The translations under genes and the position numbers were made by a program. A stretch of 32,077 nt of DNA from a virus. The stretch is from the IMG/VR virus record IMGVR_UViG_3300046836_000483, positions 1 through 32,077 of that record; one strand, given 5' to 3'. Shown piece by piece: positions 1 to 5,713 of this stretch (within the stretch, counting starts at the first letter, position 1; each line of letters opens with the position of its first letter). Under the pieces are notes generated by a model, which made no database searches, was not told the origin of the DNA, and saw nothing but the letters and a program-made list of their open reading frames with translations.

Positions 1-317
1 AGTGTTACCAGTGCGGCGTCCAGTTCGCCATGACCGAAGAGCATCAGCGGTATTTCCTGGCCAAGCGAGACAAGGCGACGTTCTACTGCCCGAACGGGCA
101 CAGCCAGTGCTACACCGGCCTGTCCGACAAGGAAAAGCTGGAGCAGGAGCGGGCGCGGCACCAGGAAACGCTGGCCCGTTTAAATGTCGCCGAAGCCAAG
201 CGCGTCCAGTTGGAGAAGCGGATCAAGCGCGGTGTCTGTCCCTGCTGCAAACGCTCGTTCACCGCACTGGCACGCCATATCAAGAGCAAGCATCCTGAGT
301 ATGCGGAGACGAAATGA
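1..317 (+). CDS. Zinc-finger protein, N-terminus outside window
   Basis: The reading frame is open from base 3 and its start lies upstream of the window; 104 residues are visible. It opens with CYQCG, followed by FYCPNGHSQCYTG, giving a CxxC plus CPNGH zinc-ribbon arrangement. A stretch rich in Lys, Glu and Arg follows and looks helical. Near the C-terminus GVCPCCKRSF and HIKSKHP form a C2H2-type finger. Small proteins with a CPNGH motif are common in phage early regions, but I know of no established function; nucleic-acid binding is an inference. The next gene starts inside its stop codon through an ATGA overlap, so the two are co-translated. An internal ATG at 30 would drop the first CxxC, which argues that the longer frame is the true one. 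Confidence 0.75.
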   Translation, partial: CYQCGVQFAMTEEHQRYFLAKRDKATFYCPNGHSQCYTGLSDKEKLEQERARHQETLARLNVAEAKRVQLEKRIKRGVCPCCKRSFTALARHIKSKHPEYAETK

Positions 318-592
318 GTGCCGCGCTTACCGCGCTTGACAATGTGGCGACACAAGTTCGGTGGCTGCGACTGGACGATCATCCGCGCATGAACGCTATC
401 GCCGATATGCTCGAATTTTTCAATAAGCGGTGCGAGAAATACGACGAATTGCTCTACGCGGTCGCGCGTAAGTATCCTGGCGAGACAAGGCATCAGACGG
501 CACTGCGCTACATCATGGAACGTGAGCAAGAACCGCATGGCGACACCGGAGCGAAAGCGGCGGAGATTGGCCCCCGACCACAGGGGAGGTAG
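314..592 (+). CDS. Hypothetical phage protein, 92 aa
   Basis: The ATG overlaps the TGA of the preceding zinc-finger gene (ATGA), a typical coupled start. The protein has an amphipathic helical first half with acidic and basic residues (HPRMNAIADMLEFF, then RCEKYDELLYAVARKYPGE) and a polar, disordered-looking C-terminus rich in Gly, Pro and Arg. I see no catalytic motif, signal peptide or membrane segment and do not recognise the family. The tight operon position, GC-rich codon use and helical composition support a real gene rather than a chance frame. A 117-base gap without a gene follows. Confidence 0.6.
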   Translation: MSAALTALDNVATQVRWLRLDDHPRMNAIADMLEFFNKRCEKYDELLYAVARKYPGETRHQTALRYIMEREQEPHGDTGAKAAEIGPRPQGR

Positions 593-709
593 AAACCGAG
601 CGGTGGACGTTCGATCTGCGCCACACGATGTAACCCAAACCCGATTCGGGTCGCGGTGGAGGCGGGTCAGTGGACGGGTTCGGTGATCGTTTAAACAGGA
701 GTAGCGGTG
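593..709 (+). other. Short intergenic region with a GTTTAAAC site
   Basis: I see no open frame with a ribosome site here. The stretch contains a small perfect inverted repeat (ACCCGA/TCGGGT near 640-655) and the palindrome GTTTAAAC at 689-696, directly upstream of the AGGAGT ribosome-binding site of the next gene. No convincing -35/-10 pair is visible. Confidence 0.4.
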
Positions 710-877
710 ATGAAATGGTTTTCGCGGTCCTGGTGGGAATACTTGCTGACAGGCTGCTCCGGCCCGCGCAATTTTTGGTGCCGGGTTCGCGGCCATCCCA
801 ACGGTCCGATTTTCTATATCAGCAGCGGCCAGGAACCGGACTGGCGCTGCAAGGACTGCGGAGAAAAAATCGGTTGA
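710..877 (+). CDS. Small Cys-rich, zinc-ribbon-like protein, 55 aa
   Basis: The ATG at 710 sits behind AGGAGT and ends at a TGA before a second GTTTAAAT/CAGGAGT segment. The N-terminus is aromatic (MKWFSRSWWEYLL). Cys residues occur at 16 and 24 and in a C-terminal WRCKDCGEKIG, whose CxxC plus the earlier CRVRGH could coordinate zinc. A longer overlapping frame (670-915) covers the same DNA, but it lacks a ribosome site and reads as a composition artefact. No function is assigned. The run of small zinc-binding proteins in this operon suggests nucleic-acid binding or host-takeover factors, which is inference only. Confidence 0.65.
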   Translation: MKWFSRSWWEYLLTGCSGPRNFWCRVRGHPNGPIFYISSGQEPDWRCKDCGEKIG

Positions 878-898
878 CGTTTAAATCAGGAGTGCCAA

Positions 899-1225
899 GT
901 GAGCCATACGCCTGACCAGTTCGAGTTCATGCGCGCCCGATCGCGCAACAGCGACCCCGGCACTTCCCACGCCGCGGCCAGCGCAGCCAGCGAGTTCGAC
1001 AGCAAGCACTTCGATCGCATTGCCGTCGCGTTGTCGATCGGCGGCCTGACCGCCTACGAGGTCGCCGCCGTGTCCGGCCTGGAGTACGCCCAGGTCCACA
1101 AGCGGCTGCCGGAAATGGAGCGCATGGTCCCGCCCACGGCCGCGCTCGTCGTCGACGCCGAGGGCAACGTGCTCACCCGCAAAGGGCCGAAGGGCCGGGC
1201 CTGCCGGCTCTGGCGCAAACCCTAG
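899..1225 (+). CDS. Winged-helix-type DNA-binding phage protein
   Basis: The start is GTG, 5 bases after CAGGAGT. The N-terminal segment (RARSRNSDPGTSHAAA) followed by a helical region with GGLTAYEVAAVSGLEYAQVH matches the layout of a small phage winged-helix protein: an RxTDPxTSxxAA-like lead, then an HTH in which LTAYEVAAVSGL forms helices 2-3. A short beta-wing-like part ends in GPKGRACRLWRKP. These proteins are common in early operons of tailed phages and are assumed to bind DNA; the target is unknown. It lies 8 bases before the next gene, so it is operonic. Placement in the family is from pattern recall, not a search. Confidence 0.7.
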   Translation: MSHTPDQFEFMRARSRNSDPGTSHAAASAASEFDSKHFDRIAVALSIGGLTAYEVAAVSGLEYAQVHKRLPEMERMVPPTAALVVDAEGNVLTRKGPKGRACRLWRKP

Positions 1226-1233
1226 GAGGTCCC

Positions 1234-1446
1234 ATGCAAGAAACCAACTATCCCTGTTGGGTCTGCGGCAAACCGTTGATGGCGGTCAGCCATGCCGTCG
1301 GCGTGTTCGCCGGCAACCGGATCAAGCTGCACATCGCCTGCCAGCCCGGCCTCGTCCGGATGATCAACGAGTACCGCCAGCCGTCCGGCTTCCGCGATCG
1401 CGGGTTCGACCCCGAGGTCGGCTTTACCAGCGTGGACCAGCATTGA
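1234..1446 (+). CDS. Small zinc-binding protein, 70 aa
   Basis: A strong ribosome site (AGGAGGT) precedes the ATG. The N-terminal CWVCGKPL and the later LHIACQPG supply CxxC plus HxxC ligands about 27 residues apart, a plausible single zinc site. The rest is basic and aromatic with no membrane segment. I do not recognise a named family. The stop codon overlaps the TTG start of the HU-like gene (TTGA), so translation is probably coupled. Its neighbours are DNA-binding proteins, so a nucleic-acid role is possible but unproven. Confidence 0.7.
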   Translation: MQETNYPCWVCGKPLMAVSHAVGVFAGNRIKLHIACQPGLVRMINEYRQPSGFRDRGFDPEVGFTSVDQH

Positions 1447-1937
1447 GTTGGAAGCGGAGTAGCCGGCCCAAGCTGACCGAAAATGCGTCACTGCAACGCA
1501 AGGTCAAGGACCGCATCCGGGGCCTGACCGTGCGGCAGATCGGCACCGTCATGGACGTGATGATCGCCCAGATCATTACCGACTTGGCCAACGGCAAGGA
1601 AGTGCGGATCGGCCGCCTGGGCCGGCTCATGCAACAGCACCACAAGGCGTTTACCGCTTGGAGCGCCATGGCCGGCAAGGAGGTCTACCATCCCCCGCGG
1701 CGGGTGATTTTCTTCAAGGCCGCCAGCTACCTGAAAGGCTTGATGCTGGAGGTCGACAGCGGGGAGGAAGCGCCGGCCGAGGAAGCGCCGGTTGTGGAAA
1801 CCCCCAACCCGGACGCATTAACCTTTGCCGCTACACCAGAGGCGGAGCCTCCGGCAGAACCGGCTCCCGCAGCGCCCGCCGATAGCGACCCTGGTAGTAC
1901 GCCACCAGATCAAGCGCCTGCTCCACCGTCTCTATGA
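1443..1937 (+). CDS. HU/IHF-like DNA-bending protein with acidic-proline tail
   Basis: Residues about 10-105 fit the HU fold. A helical N-terminus (LTVRQIGTVMDVMIAQIITD) leads to GKEVRIGRLGRL, the equivalent of the KVRIxGFGxF strand of HU. A DNA-arm region (HKAFTAWSAMAGKEVYHPP) and RRVIFFKAASYLKGLM, matching the C-terminal FKPGKxLK segment, follow. HU homodimers bend and compact DNA. The NPxTG tip of classical HU arms is absent, so intercalation may differ. Residues about 105-164 form a low-complexity Glu/Ala/Pro tail unusual for HU. TTG at 1443 is chosen because it makes a TTGA overlap with the upstream stop and gives HU-like spacing; no in-frame ATG lies nearby. The tail region overlaps the oppositely oriented nuclease gene by 107 bases. 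Confidence 0.75.
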   Translation: MSWKRSSRPKLTENASLQRKVKDRIRGLTVRQIGTVMDVMIAQIITDLANGKEVRIGRLGRLMQQHHKAFTAWSAMAGKEVYHPPRRVIFFKAASYLKGLMLEVDSGEEAPAEEAPVVETPNPDALTFAATPEAEPPAEPAPAAPADSDPGSTPPDQAPAPPSL

Positions 1938-2187
1938 CGTGGGCCTTGCCCCGCCACGCCGCGTGCCATTCCTTTTGCCGCCGGTTAAGTAGGCGCTCGC
2001 TTGGCACTTTGCTGCCGTCCTTGATTTCGACCAGCGCGGACAAGCCCATCGGTGCTCCTGGGAAGGCCACTACGAGGTCCGGGAAGCCTTCGCCGACCGC
2101 GGAGGTATCCTGCACGCTGCACCCGCACTGGAGCAGCGCCTTGACGATTTCTGGCTGATTGGCATCGGTGCGCGCGGCTCGTCGCAT
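1831..2187 (-). CDS. VRR-NUC / PD-(D/E)XK-like small nuclease
   Basis: The protein has the layout of stand-alone phage VRR-NUC nucleases. Glu13 lies in the first helix (ANQPEIVKALLQCGCSV), Asp37 in VGEGFPDLVV, and the E-x-K pair Glu54/Lys56 in LVEIKDG, followed by SERLLNRRQKEWHAAWRG. At 118 aa it is of normal length. Such enzymes cut or resolve branched DNA, often near replication or recombination genes; the substrate here is unknown. The ATG at 2187 has only a weak ribosome site, with a strong hairpin (2203-2228) just upstream. The 3' 107 bases overlap antisense to the HU-like gene, so the last about 35 residues are encoded opposite the HU proline tail. Confidence 0.8.
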   Translation of the reverse strand: MRRAARTDANQPEIVKALLQCGCSVQDTSAVGEGFPDLVVAFPGAPMGLSALVEIKDGSKVPSERLLNRRQKEWHAAWRGKAHVIETVEQALDLVAYYQGRYRRALREPVLPEAPPLV

Positions 2188-2202
2188 GACCCGGAAATAC
2201 TA

Positions 2203-2228
2203 CGCCACCCCCGAACCGGCGGGTGGCG
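2203..2228 (-). terminator. Hairpin after the PEP-CTERM operon, possible weak terminator
   Basis: CGCCACCC (2203-2210) pairs with GGGTGGCG (2221-2228), eight perfect GC-rich base pairs with possible inner CCG/CGG pairing. It lies 22 bases past the stop of the PEP-CTERM gene at 2250 and 16 bases before the nuclease ATG. On the minus strand it is followed by TAGTATTT, not a clean T-run, so it could be a weak terminator or a 5' hairpin of the nuclease message. GTTTAAAC at 2230-2237 abuts it. Confidence 0.4.
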
Positions 2229-2249
2229 CGTTTAAACGACGGCTTGAGG

Positions 2250-3077
2250 CTATTTGCGGCGGCGCTGGAAGGCCAGACCGGCGACCAGCCCCGCGCCGAG
2301 CAGCGCGATCGGCAACGGTTCGGGTACGACACTGGCAACTCTCGGCTTGAAGGCCCATTCCTCGAAACCATCCTCGGCCAGATTGCCCGACAGCGTGCCG
2401 TACTGCACGGCAAAGACGATGCGCGAGTCGGGCACCAGCGGCGCGAACAGCGCGGTGGGCACCAGCAGGTTCATGTCGTAGCCCAGGCCGCTGCCGGCGA
2501 ACAGGTTGTAGTCGAGTTGCAGATCGTTGCCGACACCAAGGCGATACACCACCGTCAGGTTCGGGAACACATCGACATCGTCCAGCGAAGTGATGTTGGT
2601 GCTGTTCAGGTCGACCGGCGCGCCCGGCGTCGGCCCGGTCTGCCCGAAGATGGCGAGGCGATCGAGCGAGAGCAGGTTCTGCCCGTTGCCGTTCGGCTCG
2701 TTGATGTCGAGGAAGAACGAGTAGTAGTCGACCCCGCCGATGGTCGTGATGCCAAGATTACTCAACGACATGGTGTTGGTGAAGGTGTTGTTGTTGTCGC
2801 GCTTGTCGTTGAGCGGCAGCGTGTTCACGCTCGGGTCGTCGGTATTGACGCCCGATTCGATCCCGCCGTTGCCGCCGACTTGATCGCCGAGGAACGGATT
2901 GATTTCGCCGCTGCCGATGTTCGATAGGTTCGACGGGTTGGTGTAGAGCGCCGTGCCCCCGCTGGTATCGGAGGCAAAGGTACAGGTTAGGTTCTGCGAA
3001 CCGGCGAGGCTGCAAAACGTAGCCGACGCCGAGTTGGCGAGCAGCAACCCGAAAACCAGGACCAGTACCTTTTTCAT
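2250..3077 (-). CDS. Secreted PEP-CTERM sorting-domain protein (275 aa)
   Basis: A Sec signal peptide (MKKVLVLVFGLLLANSASA, cleavage after ASA) is followed by about 230 residues of Asn/Gly/Leu-rich, probably beta-rich ectodomain. The C-terminus is VVPEP, then a hydrophobic helix (LPIALLGAGLVAGLAF) and QRRRK, the three-part PEP-CTERM signal. In bacteria this signal is processed by exosortase (XrtA/EpsH) during export and is linked to exopolysaccharide and biofilm surfaces. The mid-region DINEPNGNGQNLLSLDRLAI resembles a segment shared by many bacterial PEP-CTERM proteins. The ATG follows TAGGAGGGGT and lies 10 bases after the upstream PEP-CTERM gene, so the two form one operon. No exosortase is in the window, so it must rely on the host. 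A phage origin is supported by flanking GTTTAAAC sites. Confidence 0.88.
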   Translation of the reverse strand: MKKVLVLVFGLLLANSASATFCSLAGSQNLTCTFASDTSGGTALYTNPSNLSNIGSGEINPFLGDQVGGNGGIESGVNTDDPSVNTLPLNDKRDNNNTFTNTMSLSNLGITTIGGVDYYSFFLDINEPNGNGQNLLSLDRLAIFGQTGPTPGAPVDLNSTNITSLDDVDVFPNLTVVYRLGVGNDLQLDYNLFAGSGLGYDMNLLVPTALFAPLVPDSRIVFAVQYGTLSGNLAEDGFEEWAFKPRVASVVPEPLPIALLGAGLVAGLAFQRRRK

Positions 3078-3087
3078 ACCCCTCCTA

Positions 3088-3732
3088 TTAGGCCCGTCGC
3101 CGGACCAAGGCCAGCGCGAGCAAGCTGATGCCGAACAGTAGCACCGATGCCGGCTCCGGTACGACTACCGGTGCGGCCGAGAACGTGCCGGACACCGAGG
3201 ATTGGAACGCGGCGATCGTGGTGCCGTCAACAGAAACCGGCGGGGCGACGTTGGCGAACGAGAACGACAGGCCACGCGGCAGACCCAATTCAGTGATGAC
3301 ATCGCTGGTAAAGGTCAGCGTGCCCGGCGGCATCGCGCCCGACAGGGTGAGCGAAGCGCCGCCGATAAAGCCGAAGGTCGCGCCGGTAAAGATGCCGGAC
3401 AGACAGTTACCTGCGCCGCACAGCGCGCTGGTGATCGAGAACGTGCCGGAAAACGGCTCGATAACGCCGAGCGGTCCGATCGTCGCCGGACCGGTACTGG
3501 TCGCGTCGAGATTGAGTAGGGCGGCGAACGGTACCGCAGGACTTCCGGCCTCGATTTCCGTCACCGTAACGTCGATGTCGGTGCCGTCGATGACAGTCGT
3601 GGTGCCGTCGTCGGTGGCGACGATCGTATTGCCGCGCAGGACTTGGCCGAAGGTCAGGATTACGTCGGCGCGAGCGGGTAGAGCGAGCGCGGTAGCGAAC
3701 AGGGCGAGAGCGAGTAGTCGAAGCGTTTTCAT
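3088..3732 (-). CDS. Secreted PEP-CTERM sorting-domain protein (214 aa)
   Basis: The chosen start is the ATG at 3732, behind GAGGGGACCACC. It gives a clean signal peptide (MKTLRLLALALFATALALPA, cleavage after ARA); a longer start at 3777 would put 15 polar residues in front. The mature part is Thr/Gly/Ala-rich and beta-strand-like, with one Cys pair around residues 118-123 (CGAGNC). The C-terminus has VVPEPAS, a hydrophobic helix (VLLFGISLLALALV) and RRRA, a canonical PEP-CTERM signal. It is first in a two-gene operon with the 275-aa PEP-CTERM protein; the pair share architecture but little obvious ectodomain sequence. It has its own candidate promoter overlapping the terminator at 3790-3822. 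Possible roles are remodelling the host surface or matrix, or excluding other phages; the function is unknown. Confidence 0.88.
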   Translation of the reverse strand: MKTLRLLALALFATALALPARADVILTFGQVLRGNTIVATDDGTTTVIDGTDIDVTVTEIEAGSPAVPFAALLNLDATSTGPATIGPLGVIEPFSGTFSITSALCGAGNCLSGIFTGATFGFIGGASLTLSGAMPPGTLTFTSDVITELGLPRGLSFSFANVAPPVSVDGTTIAAFQSSVSGTFSAAPVVVPEPASVLLFGISLLALALVRRRA

Positions 3733-3775
3733 GTGGTGGTCCCCTCTGATTGAGTGCTGCCCTCGACTACTAAGC

Positions 3776-3802
3776 AATATAGGGACCAGAAAAAAGCGGC
3801 AA
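3776..3802 (-). promoter_or_regulatory. Candidate promoter of the PEP-CTERM operon
   Basis: On the minus strand a TATATT -10 box (3776-3781) lies 15 bases from TTGCCG (3797-3802), a weak -35 at short spacing. The bases around the -10 (GGTCCC-TATATT-GC) nearly repeat those of the strong plus-strand promoter at 6067-6095 (GGTCCCC-TATATT-GC). An inverted pair TGGTCCC (3737-3743) / GGGACCA (3782-3788) brackets the start region and could be an operator. The -35 sits inside the terminator stem. Confidence 0.5.
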
Positions 3803-3822
3803 GGGAATCAACCCCTTACCGC
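3790..3822 (-). terminator. Rho-independent terminator after the proline-rich gene
   Basis: On the minus strand GCGGTAAGGG pairs with CCCTTGCCGC across a short loop (stem arms 3796-3805 and 3813-3822, one G-U pair), followed by six Ts (complement of 3790-3795). It lies 34 bases downstream of the stop of the 118-aa proline-rich gene and separates that operon from the PEP-CTERM pair. The plus strand beyond the stem (CCGTTTCTTTTT) is also T-rich, so it may act in both directions. Confidence 0.8.
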
Positions 3823-3855
3823 CCGTTTCTTTTTGACTGTAAAGCCGTTCGACAG

Positions 3856-4212
3856 TTATCGCTTGCTCGGTGCCGGGATCGGGACCAGCGAGACCAGCGT
3901 CCAGCCCGTCTCCGGCAGCCAGACGTAGCCGAACTTGCGCTCGCGCTCGGGCACTTCGGGGACTTCCGGCCACGCGCCGCCCGGTGGGACCACGATCGGG
4001 TGGAACGGGAACAGCGGCAGGCCGATGTCCGGGTGCTCGCCGCCACCTTCGGGCGGTGGAGTGACACCGGGCGGGTACGCGCCGCCGGGCGGGACCACGA
4101 CCGGGTGGAACGGGAACAGCGGCAGGCCGGCGTCGGGGTGCGGCGGCTCGGTGCCACCCTCGGGCGGTGCGGTGTCGGCGAGCGGGGTGATCATGGCCAG
4201 AAACGGTTTCAT
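3856..4212 (-). CDS. Proline-rich repeat protein, 118 aa
   Basis: The ATG at 4212 follows GGAGAGTCC. The protein is dominated by Pro and Gly and contains two 35-residue repeats, each with HPDxGLPLFPFHP(V/I)VVPPGGA. A non-repetitive C-terminus, FGYVWLPETGWTLVSLVPIP, probably forms beta strands. There is no signal peptide or membrane helix. Proline-rich proteins of this general style with an aromatic C-terminal strand occur in many uncultured podoviruses, but I know of no assigned function; an adhesive or virion-associated role is a guess. It is last in its operon, followed by a terminator. GTTTAAAC (4233-4240) lies just upstream of its ribosome site. The repeat is visible at DNA level, implying recent duplication or strong constraint. 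Confidence 0.75.
   Translation of the reverse strand: MKPFLAMITPLADTAPPEGGTEPPHPDAGLPLFPFHPVVVPPGGAYPPGVTPPPEGGGEHPDIGLPLFPFHPIVVPPGGAWPEVPEVPERERKFGYVWLPETGWTLVSLVPIPAPSKR
3972..4168 (-). repeat. Two-copy tandem repeat, 105-bp period, within the proline-rich gene
   Basis: Copies at about 3972-4058 and 4077-4168 match closely, including a long nearly identical block (complement of CGGGTGGAACGGGAACAGCG and neighbours). The period is 35 codons, so the frame is kept and the repeat appears in the protein. Confidence 0.85.
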
Positions 4213-4278
4213 GGACTCTCCTATGGGTTGGGGTTTAAACGACGCTGCCAGCGCCGACGCAGATGATACAACGCGGCG
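4213..4278 (-). other. Leader of the proline-rich gene with a GTTTAAAC site
   Basis: This short spacer on the minus strand carries GTTTAAAC at 4233-4240 and the GGAGAG ribosome site of the proline-rich gene. No clear promoter or terminator is visible. Confidence 0.4.
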
Positions 4279-4449
4279 CTATCCGTGAAGCGGTGCGCCA
4301 AAATCATGCCACCCCAACAGCAGGAGCAGCACGAACAGCAACAGGTTGCCGCCGATGATCGGGTAATTCGGCGTCGGTCCCCATGACTGCCAGAAGCCGA
4401 AAACGAGCCACAGCAACATCAGAATGTAGAACGCGATTCCGAGTGACAT
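4279..4449 (-). CDS. Small membrane protein with two transmembrane helices, 56 aa
   Basis: The ATG at 4449 is preceded by GGGAGTAATC. The first hydrophobic segment (IAFYILMLLWLVFGFW, residues 5-20) and the second (NLLLFVLLLLLGW, residues 35-47) are separated by a short polar loop, QSWGPTPNYPIIGG. This is the size and topology of a small two-helix holin, but similar small hydrophobic proteins of unknown role are also frequent in phages. It lies far from the endolysin and in a different operon, which weakens the holin reading. It sits between the 156-aa hypothetical and the proline-rich gene in the minus-strand operon. Confidence 0.7.
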   Translation of the reverse strand: MSLGIAFYILMLLWLVFGFWQSWGPTPNYPIIGGNLLLFVLLLLLGWHDFGAPLHG

Positions 4450-4466
4450 GATTACTCCCTTCGCGG

Positions 4467-4937
4467 TTACTTTTTCTCCGCCTTGACCGCGGCCTGGGCC
4501 GCCTTGTCGTCGGTGCCGTACTCGAAATCGTCCTCGTCGGCCTCGGTGCCGCCGACATCCTTACCCGGACGCTTGCCCGGACGCGGCGGGCGGATCGACT
4601 TCGCCACCAGCAGGTTGTCGTCGGTGCAGATCAGTTGCCCGGTCGGATGACCATCTGGGTACTGGCCGTAATCGTAATAGTACCCGGTGTGGAAGTTGTA
4701 CCGCGGCGGGCCGTTGCCGCCCATGACGTGATTGAATTCCTGCACGGTCATGAAGTCTTTGATTTCCAGCTTCAACTTGGTGAACGCCGCACAGACCGCG
4801 GCCTCCTGCCGTTTCGCGCCGTCTTGCGTGGTCGGCAGCACATTGCCCCAGGCGATCACTTTCTTGCCGTCGGGCGTGACAACGCGAACCTTGGGCTTGC
4901 CGACATACGTTGCCAGTGGGACATTCGGGTCAAGCAT
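4467..4937 (-). CDS. Hypothetical phage protein, 156 aa
   Basis: The start is taken at the ATG at 4937 (MLDPNVPLATYVG), preceded by GAGAGGATTC; a longer frame to 4991 lacks a ribosome site. The protein is mixed alpha/beta, with RVVTPDGKKVIAWGNVLP early, a Tyr-rich segment (GYYYDYGQYPDG) around residue 105, and a charged tail of Lys, Asp and Glu. There is no signal peptide, membrane helix or recognised catalytic motif. It overlaps the end of the upstream 80-aa gene by 8 bases, showing translational coupling within the operon that begins at the HTH regulator. Confidence 0.7.
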   Translation of the reverse strand: MLDPNVPLATYVGKPKVRVVTPDGKKVIAWGNVLPTTQDGAKRQEAAVCAAFTKLKLEIKDFMTVQEFNHVMGGNGPPRYNFHTGYYYDYGQYPDGHPTGQLICTDDNLLVAKSIRPPRPGKRPGKDVGGTEADEDDFEYGTDDKAAQAAVKAEKK

Positions 4938-5172
4938 GATCGAATCCTCTCTTGGGTTGGGGTGGGGCAACGTGTTTGCGGCGCGCGCCATGCTCGAAGT
5001 TATGCACCGCCTGCAAGGTCGCGTCCGGATAACCGCTCTTCTGGGCCAGGACCAGGAAATCTTCCGCCGCGGCGCGTGACGTGTAAACGCGGGACAGATA
5101 CTTCTCTCCGCCCTTGATCATAGCGACCACCATGAAACCGGTCACGACCAATTCGGATTCTTGTTCGGACAT
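4930..5172 (-). CDS. Hypothetical small protein, 80 aa
   Basis: The start at 5172 (MSEQESELVV) has a GAGAGACC ribosome site. The in-frame ATG at 5238 would add an odd Ser/Arg-rich stretch and has no ribosome site, so the shorter form is preferred. The core GFMVVAMIKGGEKYLSRVYT followed by an amphipathic helix (SRAAAEDFLVLAQKSGYPDA) suggests a small beta-alpha fold; the tail is basic. The family is not recognised. The 5' side is a gene-free stretch of about 300 bases, so this gene may have its own leader or promoter. Confidence 0.65.
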   Translation of the reverse strand: MSEQESELVVTGFMVVAMIKGGEKYLSRVYTSRAAAEDFLVLAQKSGYPDATLQAVHNFEHGARRKHVAPPQPKRGFDHA

Positions 5173-5477
5173 AGGTCTCTCTATTCTATTTGACACCGCT
5201 TCCGGTTTTGATCTTGTTCTTGACCTTGACCTACTCATTTGTTCCAGAGGTCTCCGGATTCAGGAGCGGGGTCGGCCCTCCCAAGACCAAGGGATAAACC
5301 GCCCCCGCTTTATGACTTGTCCCGTCGGAAACCTGGACCGATCACAGGGTCACCAGACTTGCCACGTCCCGGCTCTGGTTCAGCCACCGGTACTGCTATC
5401 GCAACGTGTAATCCCTATCCAGTAGCAGATCAACGACCAGTCCCTGCTGCGTAGGCGGCGAACTGGTCTGGTAAAAC
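5173..5477. other. Gene-free region with inverted repeats
   Basis: No convincing ORF or tRNA is visible over about 305 bases. Two long-range perfect stems can be drawn: AGCGGGG (5265-5271) with CCCCGCT (5303-5309) around a 31-base loop, and GACCAGT (5435-5441) with ACTGGTC (5462-5468) around a 20-base loop. It could be a leader, an RNA gene or decayed sequence. It lies between the 48-aa basic protein gene and the 80-aa gene, within the minus-strand operon. Confidence 0.45.
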
Positions 5478-5624
5478 TTACTTTCGCTTTTTCCGTTTGC
5501 TCCGGTGTACGCCCTCGATCGTACCCTTGTTGGCCGAGGCATAGAACACTTCCTCGCCTTTCTTTTTGCCGTACTGACCGGCCATGGCGCGTTTGATCTT
5601 CTTGCCCTTCTTGGTCAGTGGCAT
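5478..5624 (-). CDS. Small basic phage protein (MPLTKKGKKI family), 48 aa
   Basis: The ATG at 5624 follows GGGAGCAAGACC. The N-terminus MPLTKKGKKIKRAM, the middle GQYGKKKGEEVFYASANKG and the end TIEGVHRSKRKKRK match a very widespread, conserved small phage protein that usually reads MPLxKKGKKI...VFYASxNKGTIxGV. Its role is unknown; the high Lys/Arg content suggests binding to nucleic acid. Family recognition is from pattern recall and is strong because both ends match. It lies 89 bases downstream of the HTH regulator and is presumably transcribed with it. Confidence 0.85.
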   Translation of the reverse strand: MPLTKKGKKIKRAMAGQYGKKKGEEVFYASANKGTIEGVHRSKRKKRK

Positions 5625-5713
5625 CGGTCTTGCTCCCTGCCTAAAGGGTCCCGCCGACGCCGACGCCTTCCGGCCGCATAGGGGTACGGCAAGACAAAGG
5701 TCCGGTGGGGGTC

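Noticed and set aside
670-915. 81-residue frame overlapping the 55-aa zinc-ribbon-like gene
   Set aside because: It lacks a ribosome site, while the 55-aa frame has AGGAGT and Cys motifs.
4279-4449. Naming the 56-aa two-helix protein as holin
   Set aside because: It is in a different operon from the endolysin and similar small membrane proteins without lysis roles are common.
5173-5477. Possible tRNA or CRISPR-like element
   Set aside because: No T-loop consensus, cloverleaf or regularly spaced repeats could be drawn on either strand.
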